Shown piece by piece: positions 1-8,267 of a stretch of 64,000 nucleotides of DNA. Where the stretch lies: contig JADJYK010000025.1 in NCBI GenBank assembly GCA_016719815.1, positions 130,097 to 194,096 on the forward strand, in the 5' to 3' direction. The stretch is from Chitinophagaceae bacterium (GTDB lineage Bacteria > Bacteroidota > Bacteroidia > Chitinophagales > Chitinophagaceae). A model generated the notes under the pieces. That model had not been told where the DNA came from, made no database searches, and was given only the letters and a program-made list of their open reading frames with translations. The position numbers and the translations under genes are program-made. How positions within the stretch are numbered: the stretch's first letter is position 1; every line of letters starts with the position of its first letter.

Positions 1-322
1 TACCGTTAGTGGTGGTAAGTACCAGCGTTTTATTTTCGATAAATTCTCTTGGATACTCAAGTGGTGAATTACCATGCTTCAGCCCTTCGGCAATCATACC
101 ATCTCTTTCGCCTGCCGCAATACCGTCAATACGTTTACTTATTTCTATTGCTTTGGGGACAGAGTCAACAGGGATAACCGCCTTTGCACCATTATACAAA
201 GCTGATGCTATGGTGGAGGTCGCCCGGAACACATCAATAATAACAACTACACTATTGCTGATATCATACAAGTGCAGAAGGGCCGGAGAAATGCAGGTGT
301 GGAGGAAAGGTTTCTTGCTCAT
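1..322 (-). CDS. comB: 2-phosphosulfolactate phosphatase (ComB family), 3' end cut by window edge
   Basis: Reading from the ATG at 322 gives 107 codons that run off the left edge. Visible ComB-family blocks are VVIIDVFRATSTIASAL near residues 25-42, AGERDG near 70, GNSPLEY near 85 and LTTTNG at the cut end. ComB hydrolyses 2-phosphosulfolactate in the coenzyme M route of archaea. In bacteria without that route its substrate is unsettled, so only the fold assignment is firm. A TATTTTTG box lies just upstream. The SRPBCC gene on the same strand ends 45 bp upstream. Confidence 0.85.
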   Translation of the reverse strand, partial: MSKKPFLHTCISPALLHLYDISNSVVVIIDVFRATSTIASALYNGAKAVIPVDSVPKAIEISKRIDGIAAGERDGMIAEGLKHGNSPLEYPREFIENKTLVLTTTNG

Positions 323-331
323 ATACTGCTG

Positions 332-339
332 CAAAAATA
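332..339 (-). promoter_or_regulatory. Candidate -7 element of comB
   Basis: The minus strand reads TATTTTTG followed by CAGC, matching the Bacteroidota -7 consensus TAnnTTTG. It lies 9 bp upstream of the comB ATG. No clear -33 TTTG is visible. Confidence 0.45.
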
Positions 340-367
340 ATACATCGGCAGCTAATCTTTTTAATTG

Positions 368-844
368 TTATTTATTTAGCAATATTTTCCACCTGCCACT
401 TTCTGCACATTTTTTTATTGCTTCATTTCGCAGGTTAAGCAGGCGATACATATACCTATTCAGGTAAAAACGATTTACAAGACCGCCAATAAAACCGACC
501 GGCGATTCGTAGTAAAAAATATCAATCATAATAGTGCCATTATCACAAGGCTTGAAATGATGCTCATGTTTCATCACTTTAAAATCACCTTCCAGTTGCT
601 CATCCACAAACAATTCATATTTTTTCATTTCGGTAATCTTCACCCTGAGCAACCGGTTTTTAAAAAGATGCCGGGCCCGCCAGGTAACTGTTTCGTCTTT
701 TTCAATCAGCCCCATTCTTGTTCCGGCCACCGCTTCTTCCCTGTATGCCGACATTGATTCTTTATGCAGCCCAATATGCCGGCTGAGGTCAAACACAACC
801 TGTACCGGGGCCGCTATAAATGTTGTAAGATGTATTGTTGGCAT
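368..844 (-). CDS. SRPBCC-family protein (START/Bet v1-like fold)
   Basis: The 158-residue protein starts MPTIHLTTFIAAPVQVVFDL, the usual first strand of SRPBCC proteins, and contains a conserved-type core (TRMGLIEKDETVTWRARHLF) and an amphipathic C-terminal helix with YMYRLLNLRNEAIK. Members bind hydrophobic ligands and are often described as cell-division inhibitor-like or cyclase/dehydrase-like, without a known reaction. There is no signal peptide. It lies 53 bp downstream of gcvT on the same strand and may be cotranscribed. Confidence 0.7.
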   Translation of the reverse strand: MPTIHLTTFIAAPVQVVFDLSRHIGLHKESMSAYREEAVAGTRMGLIEKDETVTWRARHLFKNRLLRVKITEMKKYELFVDEQLEGDFKVMKHEHHFKPCDNGTIMIDIFYYESPVGFIGGLVNRFYLNRYMYRLLNLRNEAIKKCAESGRWKILLNK

Positions 845-897
845 CTGAACAAGTTAGAGGTATAAGATAAAAATATGTTCGTTATTCACTGCCGACA

Positions 898-1983
898 TCA
901 GGCGAACGGTATCTTCGACACTTTTGCCTGCAGCAGCTTGTCTCTTACTTTAATAAAAATAATGGAATCTATGGCCGAATAAGCAGAACTTACATAACCC
1001 ATGCCGATTGCCTTACCAAGGCTTGGTGCCTGCGTGCCAGATGTGACGTGCCCGATCGTATTACCTTCAAAGTCTTTTATTTCATAGCCGTGCCTCGGAA
1101 TACCTTTTTCTATCATTTCAAAACCTACCAGTTTTTTTAATACACCTTCCGCCTTCTGCTGTGCAAATATTTCTTTTGATGTGAAGTCTTTTGTAAATTT
1201 TGTTATCCAGCCAAGCCCTGCTTCTATCGGAGAGGTTGTGTCATCAATATCATTTCCGTATAAACAGAAGCCCATTTCAAGACGCAGGGTATCTCTGGCT
1301 CCCAAACCAATTGGTTTCAACCCCTGCGGTGTTCCTTCGGCAAAAATTGCATCCCATATTTTTTCGGCAGCACCTTCTTTATCTTCAAAATATATTTCCA
1401 CGCCACCTGCACCTGTATAACCGGTCGCACTAATCAATACATTATCAACGCCTGCAAATGTTCCTTTTACAAATGTGTAGTACTTGAGGTTCAGGATGTC
1501 CATGCTGGTAAGTGGCTGCAAAATCTTTGTTGCGCCGGGTCCTTGCACTGCCAGCAATGCTGTTTTTTCAGAAATATCATGCATTTCTGCATCATTAGTA
1601 TTATGTTCTGCTATCCAGTTCCAGTCTTTTTCAATATTCGAAGCATTTACCACCAGCATATACACTTCGTTCTCTTTAATACAATACACAAGCAAATCGT
1701 CAACAATGCCGCCTTCCTTATTTGGCAGGCAGCTATATTGGGCTTGTCCTGCCTTCAGCTTTGCTGCATCATTGCTGGTAACCCGCTGTATAAGATCAAG
1801 AGCCTGTTCCCCTTTCAGAATGAACTCACCCATATGGCTTACATCAAACACACCGGCATTTTTTCTTACAGCTGCATGTTCATCATTAATGCCGGTATAA
1901 GAGATGGGCATGTTATAACCGGCAAACTCAGCCATTTTGGCCCCAAGGACAATATGTTTATGTGTAAACGGAGTGTTTTTCAT
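898..1983 (-). CDS. gcvT: Aminomethyltransferase, glycine cleavage T protein
   Basis: The full-length T protein of 361 residues transfers the aminomethyl carbon from the lipoylated H protein to tetrahydrofolate and releases ammonia. Family features are [18 protein letters not shown] near residues 38-55, [10 protein letters not shown] near 90, the folate-binding region [16 protein letters not shown] near 186-201, and the C-terminal barrel with GYVSSAYS. The start at 1983 matches the family N-terminus ([16 protein letters not shown]). The other glycine-cleavage genes are not in the window. A TACATTTG box lies just upstream. Confidence 0.96.
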   Translation of the reverse strand: MKNTPFTHKHIVLGAKMAEFAGYNMPISYTGINDEHAAVRKNAGVFDVSHMGEFILKGEQALDLIQRVTSNDAAKLKAGQAQYSCLPNKEGGIVDDLLVYCIKENEVYMLVVNASNIEKDWNWIAEHNTNDAEMHDISEKTALLAVQGPGATKILQPLTSMDILNLKYYTFVKGTFAGVDNVLISATGYTGAGGVEIYFEDKEGAAEKIWDAIFAEGTPQGLKPIGLGARDTLRLEMGFCLYGNDIDDTTSPIEAGLGWITKFTKDFTSKEIFAQQKAEGVLKKLVGFEMIEKGIPRHGYEIKDFEGNTIGHVTSGTQAPSLGKAIGMGYVSSAYSAIDSIIFIKVRDKLLQAKVSKIPFA

Positions 1984-1998
1984 CTGTCAAATTTGTCG

Positions 1999-2006
1999 CA
2001 AATGTA
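1999..2006 (-). promoter_or_regulatory. Candidate -7 element of gcvT
   Basis: The minus strand reads TACATTTG followed by CGAC, 15 bp before the gcvT start codon. It fits TAnnTTTG. No -33 box is obvious. Confidence 0.45.
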
Positions 2007-2103
2007 GTTCAAAATAACGGAGGGTTTTATTTACAGATACATTAAAATAATTTCTTCATCATTTTGAATTCATACTTTTATATACGATTAAAACCCAGAA
2101 TAT

Positions 2104-3027
2104 ATGAACCGGATATTACTTTTTTTAGCCTTTGGCCTCTCAACAGTGTCAATACATGGACAAAAGGTTACGGGCTGCGGGTTTAAAGTGCCGCCCCGCT
2201 CTTTACTAAAAACAAATTTTCAGTCGGTGTATGAGGCCAGGCAGATTATTACCAATATGAAGGATACTATACACTGGAAAGAAAACTTTAGTGTACGGGA
2301 ACAGAACGGTATCCGAAATGCCTATGCCACCATCATTAATAAAATGCGGTGGATAATTTATGATAATAACTTCCTGGAAGACATTGACGCCTATGCATCC
2401 ACCAAGTGGGCATCCATTAGTGTACTTGCACATGAAATGGGACATCATTACTATAACCATACCATAAGCGGAACGGGCAGCACACCTCCTAAAGAAATAG
2501 AGGCCGATGGATTTTCTGGTTATGTTATGCAAAAATTAGGGGCTTCATTAAATGAGTCCGTTGCTGCCATTACGGCTATTGCGTCAGACCGTGCCAGCGC
2601 CACTCATCCGGCAAAAAAAGACAGGGTAACCGCTATTACCAAAGGATGGAACCAGGCAAAAACTGAAACAGGTGGTAATGCCGGTGGTAACACGGGGGGT
2701 AACACAGGTGGTGGATCAGGAGGAGGAAATACAGGTGGCAATACGGGCAATCTCCCTTCTGCAGATGATGCAAGCTGGATAAGCCTTACCGTTCAAAGTA
2801 TAAAAGATGAAAAAGTGTTGCTGAGCGATGATGGAAAGAATTACCAGGCAGCCGATGTAAAAGCCGGTGAGGCTTTTGTTTTCCGGTTTGAAATTTATGA
2901 ATATGGCTGGCTGAAGCTGCCATACTATAACGGCTACAGAACATTTAAACTGATGCACGGAAAAGACTACAGCATACTTTGGAACCGCCGCACCAAAAAC
3001 TGGACTGTAGTTGAAGTGCCGAACTAA
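2104..3027 (+). CDS. Secreted HExxH metallopeptidase-like protein with Gly/Asn/Thr-rich linker
   Basis: The 307-residue protein has an N-terminal signal peptide (hydrophobic LLFLAFGLSTVSIHG then Q). A zinc-binding HEMGHHYYNH motif sits near residue 118, with a likely third ligand in EIEADGFSGYVM about 25 residues later, the gluzincin arrangement seen in M48-like peptidases. Residues about 195-220 form a linker of repeated GGNTGG units, followed by a roughly 80-residue C-terminal domain (DDASWISLTVQSIKDEKVLL) that was not recognised. No transmembrane helices follow the signal, so this is a soluble periplasmic or exported relative rather than a standard HtpX. The substrate is unknown. Confidence 0.7.
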   Translation: MNRILLFLAFGLSTVSIHGQKVTGCGFKVPPRSLLKTNFQSVYEARQIITNMKDTIHWKENFSVREQNGIRNAYATIINKMRWIIYDNNFLEDIDAYASTKWASISVLAHEMGHHYYNHTISGTGSTPPKEIEADGFSGYVMQKLGASLNESVAAITAIASDRASATHPAKKDRVTAITKGWNQAKTETGGNAGGNTGGNTGGGSGGGNTGGNTGNLPSADDASWISLTVQSIKDEKVLLSDDGKNYQAADVKAGEAFVFRFEIYEYGWLKLPYYNGYRTFKLMHGKDYSILWNRRTKNWTVVEVPN

Positions 3028-3051
3028 TGTTTGAAAGAAATTATTACAAAA

Positions 3052-3082
3052 GAAATGGCTCCGTTGTGGAGCCATTCTTCTT
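3052..3082 (+). terminator. Rho-independent terminator-like hairpin
   Basis: AATGGCTCC-GTTGT-GGAGCCATT forms a 9-bp stem followed by a T-rich CTTCTT tail, 25 bp after the stop of the metallopeptidase-like gene. It also lies in the convergent gap with the PspC gene. Confidence 0.6.
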
Positions 3083-3135
3083 GCCCGCATCAACCAATAT
3101 CCTGATTTCGGGGTTCAACCAAAATTGGTAATCAA

Positions 3136-5361
3136 CTAAAACCACTGTACCAGCGAAGAAGCAGGCGAGGGGCTGATTGCCACTGCATCATTATTTTTCA
3201 ATACTTCTTTTGTAATTCTGGTTGTTGGTTTTACCTGTTTTGCTTTTTCCTGTAATTCTCTTATTTTTCTTTCGCTTTCTTTTTTGGCTTCCTCAATTTT
3301 TTTGTTTTCCTCGTCTATCAACCGCTGAATTGAATCATTAACTGCTGGTTTGGGTTGAGGGGCAGCGCCTTCATTATACCTGTATTCGCTATTATCCGAG
3401 TGTGAGCTTACGGCTGTACCGGAAGGATCTTTCAAATAGCCGTCAATACCCATTACATAATCTACACCTGTCTGATAATAAAAATCATTTTCATTGCTGT
3501 CATCAATTTCAATACCCACAACCCTGTCCCTTCTATAGCTTCTTTTAACTTTTACATGAATAGAGTTTAATTTTCTTCTTACAGACTGGTCAAAACGGAC
3601 TTTTTTACCTACGGGCACAAATATTTCAACTTCTACATGCTGACCCCTGAATTTACTTGATTTATCTATCGCATAGCCATTCGCAACATCCAAAACACTG
3701 TCTTTTGAAACAACATCAAATTTTATTTTTTCTGCACGGTTTGTTGCTTCTTTTTCTGTTTTGCCAAAGCCGTACTTTTTAATGTTTACATGATACTGGT
3801 CGTCAGCACTTGCTTTCACATTGAATTTTGCGGCAGCGAATTTCATTGTATCATCGCTTAAATCCCAGCCGTCGCCGCCGTCGTTCATCCAGCCATAACG
3901 GCCTGTAAATTCAAGTTCGGGCTGAGATACTGCCACTATCATCTTGCCATTTGCAGGCTGATTTACCTGAACAGGTTCTGTTATATCTCTGTAGCTTCTG
4001 AAATCCCCAATGACGCTTGTTACAAACAAAATCATGGCAACCCATCCCAAAGCCCATAATCCGCCAAATGTCCAGCCGAGGTAATTGTTTTTAGATTTTG
4101 CTTTTATCACCCGGCGTATAATCCACGTAATAAATCCAATTAAAGGAACAACAAGGAATAAAACAAGTGTGGCCCATGCCAGAAACTGCTGCCAGTTGCT
4201 TGTCCATAAAAAGTTATTGATTGGCCACCATGCAACACCGCCAAACAATAATGCAATCAGCGCAACAAATAATGAGAAGGCAATAATTGCTGCAATAAAC
4301 ATAAAGAATGCCTTGAAGAGTACTCCGATTGCATGGCCTATTCCATACCCGCCACGACGGGCCGATTCTTTAAACTCACCGGCAAACGCCTGACCTCTTG
4401 TGCTGGCAAATTCCTTTGCTTTGCTGCCAATATTTTGTGCTGATTCTTTCACTTCTTCGCCCCATTCTTTCATCCTGTCTTTCATGGTACCCATTCCTTC
4501 TTTTACATTTTGACGAATACGGTTAACATCCACTTTTTCTCCACGCATTTCCATTTTTTCGTACTCGCTGTTGGCTTCAGGAAGAACAATCCACATAACA
4601 ATATATGCCAGGATGAATGTGCCGGTCAGCGAACCAAAAACAAAGTTTGGAAACAAAAAATGTCCGTCGAAAGGCCAGCTAAACACACCAAACAATATGT
4701 TGAGAATAAACGGAGCGGCAAAAATGAAACGGATAGCTGTTGGATTCTTATCAAAATAAGCAGCTAATCCTCCTGCCACGCCGGCAATCATTTTATCATC
4801 AGGATTTCTGTAGAGACGTTTACCCACATAGCCTTCCATATCTCTAGGGGGAAGCAATATCCACATCACTATATAGGCCAGTATACCCAAACCGGTCGCC
4901 AGAGTAAGAATTACAAACAACAGCCTGATTACTGCCGGGTCAATATTAGTATAACTGGCAATACCGCTGCACACACCTCCCAGGAATTTATCATTGGTAT
5001 CACGATACAGCCTTCTTTTTTCTTTTGCAGTGTATGCATAGTTGCTGCCGGTAGTGTTTTGCTGTGAAGCTTTTTCAGCGGTTTCATCTTCTTTATCTGC
5101 TGCCTCAAAATCTTCCACCCGGCCCATTGTGTGAATGATCTCTTCCACATCTTCATCTGTAACGGCATGTACGCCGCCACGGATTTTTTCATTCATCAGC
5201 TCTGCAATGCGGCTTTCGATGTCGTTAATAATTTCGTCACGGCCTTCTTCGTGTGCAAAATAGCGGCGCAAACTTTCAATGTATGCCTGCAGCTTTTCAT
5301 AAGCTGAGTCCTCTATCGGAATCACCCGGCCGCTCAGGTTTATGTTAATTATCTTTTTCAT
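3136..5361 (-). CDS. PspC-domain integral membrane protein (two PspC domains)
   Basis: The 741-residue protein has a cytoplasmic N-terminus, then two PspC domains at about residues 115-172 and 180-262. Each begins with the RLYR motif, followed by a GVCSGIASY- or GVAGGLAAYF-type turn and a membrane segment ending in AYIVMWILLP/IVLP. More membrane helices lie between about 345 and 460. A soluble domain follows, and the tail has a charged coiled-coil stretch (DEENKKIEEAKKESERKIRE). PspC proteins are linked to the phage-shock envelope-stress response. The padR gene lies 57 bp upstream, a pairing common in Bacteroidota that implies control by PadR. Confidence 0.88.
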   Translation of the reverse strand: MKKIININLSGRVIPIEDSAYEKLQAYIESLRRYFAHEEGRDEIINDIESRIAELMNEKIRGGVHAVTDEDVEEIIHTMGRVEDFEAADKEDETAEKASQQNTTGSNYAYTAKEKRRLYRDTNDKFLGGVCSGIASYTNIDPAVIRLLFVILTLATGLGILAYIVMWILLPPRDMEGYVGKRLYRNPDDKMIAGVAGGLAAYFDKNPTAIRFIFAAPFILNILFGVFSWPFDGHFLFPNFVFGSLTGTFILAYIVMWIVLPEANSEYEKMEMRGEKVDVNRIRQNVKEGMGTMKDRMKEWGEEVKESAQNIGSKAKEFASTRGQAFAGEFKESARRGGYGIGHAIGVLFKAFFMFIAAIIAFSLFVALIALLFGGVAWWPINNFLWTSNWQQFLAWATLVLFLVVPLIGFITWIIRRVIKAKSKNNYLGWTFGGLWALGWVAMILFVTSVIGDFRSYRDITEPVQVNQPANGKMIVAVSQPELEFTGRYGWMNDGGDGWDLSDDTMKFAAAKFNVKASADDQYHVNIKKYGFGKTEKEATNRAEKIKFDVVSKDSVLDVANGYAIDKSSKFRGQHVEVEIFVPVGKKVRFDQSVRRKLNSIHVKVKRSYRRDRVVGIEIDDSNENDFYYQTGVDYVMGIDGYLKDPSGTAVSSHSDNSEYRYNEGAAPQPKPAVNDSIQRLIDEENKKIEEAKKESERKIRELQEKAKQVKPTTRITKEVLKNNDAVAISPSPASSLVQWF

Positions 5362-5418
5362 TTTCTAACTGTTTGGTTGAAGCCCCGTTTCGTTTTACCG
5401 GAACAGGTAATTTATGGT

Positions 5419-5771
5419 TTATTGGTTGGTTAAGGGTTCGTTTAGCTTTTTACTGGTTAGTGCATTTACGCCGTTTGAAAGTTCGTTCCAGGTTTGCTCC
5501 AGCTCCTTGTAGAACGTTTCGCCTTTTCTGTTAGCGAAAAATATTTCCGGGGAGGGCCGGAGTTACTTTCTACCCAGCGATAGGTAAGCATATTGGCGTT
5601 CTTTAACCGGGTTAGCAGCGGGTATAGGGTTCCTTCCAGTATTTGAAGGTTGGCAGCCCGCATTTCCTCTACTATGTCGCTGGGGTAGGCCTCACCCCTG
5701 CGAATAACGGAGAGAATGCAGAATTCCAGTATCCCTTTCCGCATCTGACTTTGTGTGTTTTCGATATTCAT
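5419..5771 (-). CDS. PadR-family transcriptional regulator, split by one frameshift
   Basis: The winged-helix PadR domain is clear (LEFCILSVIRRGEAYPSDIVEE and LEGTLYPLLTRLKNANMLTY). As read, the frame goes wrong after SLTEKA and stops early at 5466. Adding one base at 5521-5524, making AAGGGCG from AAGGCG, gives EKGETFYKELEQTWNELSNG and a stop at 5419-5421, a normal PadR C-terminus of 117 residues. The break is probably sequencing error. PadR proteins are ligand- or stress-responsive repressors. This one probably controls itself and the downstream PspC gene through the palindrome at 5818-5842. Confidence 0.85.
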
Positions 5772-5799
5772 AATAATCGTCTTTTAATCTTTGACAACA

Positions 5800-5842
5800 C
5801 AAAGATAGGGTGATGTTTGGTACTATGCAAAACAAAGTACCA
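5800..5842 (-). promoter_or_regulatory. padR-pspC promoter with operator-like inverted repeat
   Basis: The minus strand has a -7 box TATCTTTG (5800-5807) and, 20 bp upstream, a -33 TTTG (5828-5831). The -33 box sits inside an inverted repeat with 7-bp arms, TGGTACT-N11-AGTACCA (5818-5842). A repressor bound there would cover the -33 box. Autoregulation by PadR is inference. Confidence 0.55.
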
Positions 5843-6219
5843 TATTTTTTTTTAGTAATGAATATTGGACAGCAGTATATTTAAGATATAAAAAATTGAT
5901 TTTCAATAATTTTTGTAATAAAAATTCATTTCTTTAATTGATCAATAGATTTATAACCGGCTTTTTTTGATGATGAGTAGCGGAAATTTGGCTGCATAAA
6001 CCTCCATTTTATTTCCTGTTGAGCACTTTGGGGGCGATTTTCACAGGGAATGGCAGCTGCCGCTGATTGTCAGAAAGGGTACTGGAATTGGTTAATGCGT
6101 TGCGCTATTGGTTTCTATACCGACACATACCTGCACACAAGAAACTATTTATCCGCCTTACTTTTCTGCCGAAAGCAGAAGCATGACAGCAGTGTAAAGA
6201 GAGGATTGGGAAAAACCTG
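5843..6219. other. Intergenic stretch without a recognised gene
   Basis: The first ~110 bases are very AT-rich, as expected upstream of a promoter. The rest, to the end of the lipoprotein gene, holds no reading frame with family-like sequence. A 61-codon frame starting at 6050 has no recognisable feature and overlaps the end of the next gene. Confidence 0.5.
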
Positions 6220-6888
6220 CTATTGCACAGTATAATAACTGTTGTTGATGATGAGGTCTTCATCAAGCAAGGCGATGAGGCAATGCTCTTTAGTGCCGTC
6301 AGTAAAAGTGAGAATGAGGTTGTTGCCTTTTACCAAAAAGGTTCCCTGTTTTTCAACCTGCTGCCCGTCTTCGTAAAGCGAACGAATAAATATGCCGTCT
6401 TTTTCAAAGATGTATGCACCGCCGTTATTGAAGCCTTTGCAGGCACCGCTGAGCACAAAACCTTTGGGCAGGCCCTTTTGCCGGATCATAATGCCCATCA
6501 GGTCCATTTCTGAAATATCGCCGTCCTTGAATTTAAGCGGCATTACGGATACGTCGCCGGTGGTCCATTTAATCTCAATTCTGTTGCCAACGATTTTGTA
6601 AGTGCCGGTATTACTGTTGTTATTTAGTTTTTCAGCTTTAACGTTTACGGGCTGCACTCCATTTTTGGGATTTTTTACCAGTGTACCATCATCGCCGAGA
6701 TAGTACCAGCCAAGGTCTACCTTGCCGGTGGCGATATACATGATACTGCGCAGGTAGAGACGGCCTGTGGGTACCTGTACCGTAGTGGTTTTCTTAGTGG
6801 TTGTCTTTTTAGCCTTTGAGCCAGTTTGTGAGCAGGCGAATAAGGAAATAAGCAGGACTGCTGGCAGAAGAACGGATTTAATGCGCAT
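6220..6888 (-). CDS. Hypothetical lipoprotein
   Basis: The N-terminus MRIKSVLLPAVLLISLFACS has a hydrophobic segment and a lipobox LFAC, followed by a Lys/Thr-rich spacer (KAKKTTTKKTTT), typical of an envelope lipoprotein. The remaining ~180 residues are beta-rich and contain two similar modules, GTYKIVGNRIEIKWTTGD and GTFLVKGNNLILTFTDGTKE, resembling lipocalin-like repeats of the form 'GTY..n..i.l...dG'. The family was not recognised. It is a monocistronic gene on the minus strand. Confidence 0.65.
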   Translation of the reverse strand: MRIKSVLLPAVLLISLFACSQTGSKAKKTTTKKTTTVQVPTGRLYLRSIMYIATGKVDLGWYYLGDDGTLVKNPKNGVQPVNVKAEKLNNNSNTGTYKIVGNRIEIKWTTGDVSVMPLKFKDGDISEMDLMGIMIRQKGLPKGFVLSGACKGFNNGGAYIFEKDGIFIRSLYEDGQQVEKQGTFLVKGNNLILTFTDGTKEHCLIALLDEDLIINNSYYTVQ

Positions 6889-6980
6889 AGCCAGAATATT
6901 TAAAAGCTAAGGTAGGGCATTAATGATTTGTACAATTTTCAAACCGTTGAAACGGGTTTAGAAAATTATTCTGCTCTGTA

Positions 6981-7009
6981 CATAGCCCCCGGTTTAAACC
7001 GGGGCTATG
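6981..7009. repeat. Intergenic REP-like palindrome
   Basis: CATAGCCCC(C)GGTTT pairs with AAACCGGGGCTATG, giving 14-bp arms with a single bulged C and almost no loop. It lies between the end of selD and the start of the lipoprotein gene. It has no T-run, so it is more like a dispersed palindromic repeat than a standard terminator. Confidence 0.6.
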
Positions 7010-7052
7010 GTAATATTCTAAATGGATTTATCCATTTCCAGATTGATCAAAT

Positions 7053-8129
7053 TCATCTAACCACCACCACCTTCTCTCCCTTCTCCACAATCTGTGCAAT
7101 GGGTGTGGCAAATGTGTTCATGTTGTGTTTATGTAACAACTCCTGCACCTGTGGTATGCTTTCTTTACTAACGCTGATGAGCAGGCCGCCGTTGGTTTGC
7201 GGGTCGGCAAGCAGATTCTTTACTTCCGCTTCGCTCTTGTTTTCGCCGCAGGCTACTTTGTGCCCGTAGCTGGCCCAGTTGCGGGGTATAGCACCGGGAA
7301 AGGTTTTTAATTCCACATATTCCTGCAGACCTTCCACAAAAGGAAGTTTATCTAAATAGACTTCGGCACTAAGGCCGCTGCCTTCGGCCATTTCAATTAA
7401 ATGCCCCAGCAGGCCAAAGCCGGTAACATCCGTCATGGCATGCACACCTTTTATTTTTCCCAGTTCTTCGCCCAGTTTGTTGAGAGTGGTCATCTGCTTA
7501 ATCATAGCAGCAAGATGCTCTTCTTTCAAGAAACCTCTTTTTTGTGCAGTGGAAAGAATGCCGACACCGAGCGGCTTGGTAAGAAAAAGCTGGTCCCCTA
7601 ATTGTGCAGTATTGTTTTGCTTTAAGTTTTCAATGGGCACAATGCCAGTAACGGCCAGGCCGAAAATAGGTTCGGGTGAATCAATACTGTGACCGCCTGC
7701 AAGCGGTATGCCGGCTTCGGCACAAATAGTTCTGCCGCCTTCAATTACCCGCTGCGCCACATCAGCCGGAATTTTATCAATCGGCCAGCCGAGTACCGCA
7801 ATGGCCATTAATGGCTTGCCACCCATAGCATATACATCGCTGATGGAGTTGGCAGCAGCAATGCGGCCAAAGTCAAACGCATCGTTAACGATGGGCATGA
7901 AGAAATCGGTGGTGGAAATAATTGCCATACCGTTTCCGATGTCATAAGCAGCGGCATCATCACGGCTGTGATTACCTACGAGCAGTTTATCATTATCGGG
8001 CCAGGCGATATTGCTTTTCAGAATTTCGTCAAGCACTTTGGGTGCAATCTTGCAGCCACAGCCTGCACCATGGGAAAATTGGGTGAGCTTAACGGAGTGA
8101 TGGGTGATGAGTGGTGAGTCGGGAGTCAT
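7053..8129 (-). CDS. selD: Selenide, water dikinase (selenophosphate synthase)
   Basis: SelD makes selenophosphate from selenide and ATP. The active-site segment LTQFSHGAGCGCK (residues 15-27) carries Cys24 and Lys27, equivalent to E. coli Cys17 and Lys20. It is a cysteine form, not selenocysteine. Other blocks are STTDFFMPIV, AMTDVTGFGLLGHL and DPQTNGGLL. Its partner in the window is mnmH; selA and selB are not seen. Residues 1-13 come partly from a heptameric DNA repeat (8097-8127). A start inside that repeat is uncertain, but no better ATG is present before the conserved region. Confidence 0.95.
   Translation of the reverse strand: MTPDSPLITHHSVKLTQFSHGAGCGCKIAPKVLDEILKSNIAWPDNDKLLVGNHSRDDAAAYDIGNGMAIISTTDFFMPIVNDAFDFGRIAAANSISDVYAMGGKPLMAIAVLGWPIDKIPADVAQRVIEGGRTICAEAGIPLAGGHSIDSPEPIFGLAVTGIVPIENLKQNNTAQLGDQLFLTKPLGVGILSTAQKRGFLKEEHLAAMIKQMTTLNKLGEELGKIKGVHAMTDVTGFGLLGHLIEMAEGSGLSAEVYLDKLPFVEGLQEYVELKTFPGAIPRNWASYGHKVACGENKSEAEVKNLLADPQTNGGLLISVSKESIPQVQELLHKHNMNTFATPIAQIVEKGEKVVVVR
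8097..8127. repeat. Heptameric short tandem repeat inside the 5' end of selD
   Basis: The plus strand reads GTGATGG, GTGATGA, GTGGTGA, GTCGGGA and GTC in exact 7-bp register. It encodes SPLITHHS at the SelD N-terminus. The same type of 7-bp array occurs in mnmH (12537-12564) and at manC (29829-29842). Confidence 0.6.
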
Positions 8130-8267
8130 TTATATAAACCTTTTTGTCGCCAAAGGTAATACGCTGGTTTTATACAGAATGGTTTTTAACAACAACCATA
8201 ATTAAATAATGAATAGCGGAAAAAAGTTTGATTAACTTTATTACAACGGCATTATTCCTTTTAAAAT

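Noticed and set aside
9..467. Plus-strand reading frame at the left edge
   Set aside because: It is antisense to comB and the SRPBCC gene, which both show conserved protein sequence.
6050..6235. 61-residue plus-strand frame
   Set aside because: No family-like sequence, no promoter, and it overlaps the lipoprotein gene end.
7053..8129. Selenocysteine in SelD
   Set aside because: The active-site codon encodes Cys, and no UGA is present there.
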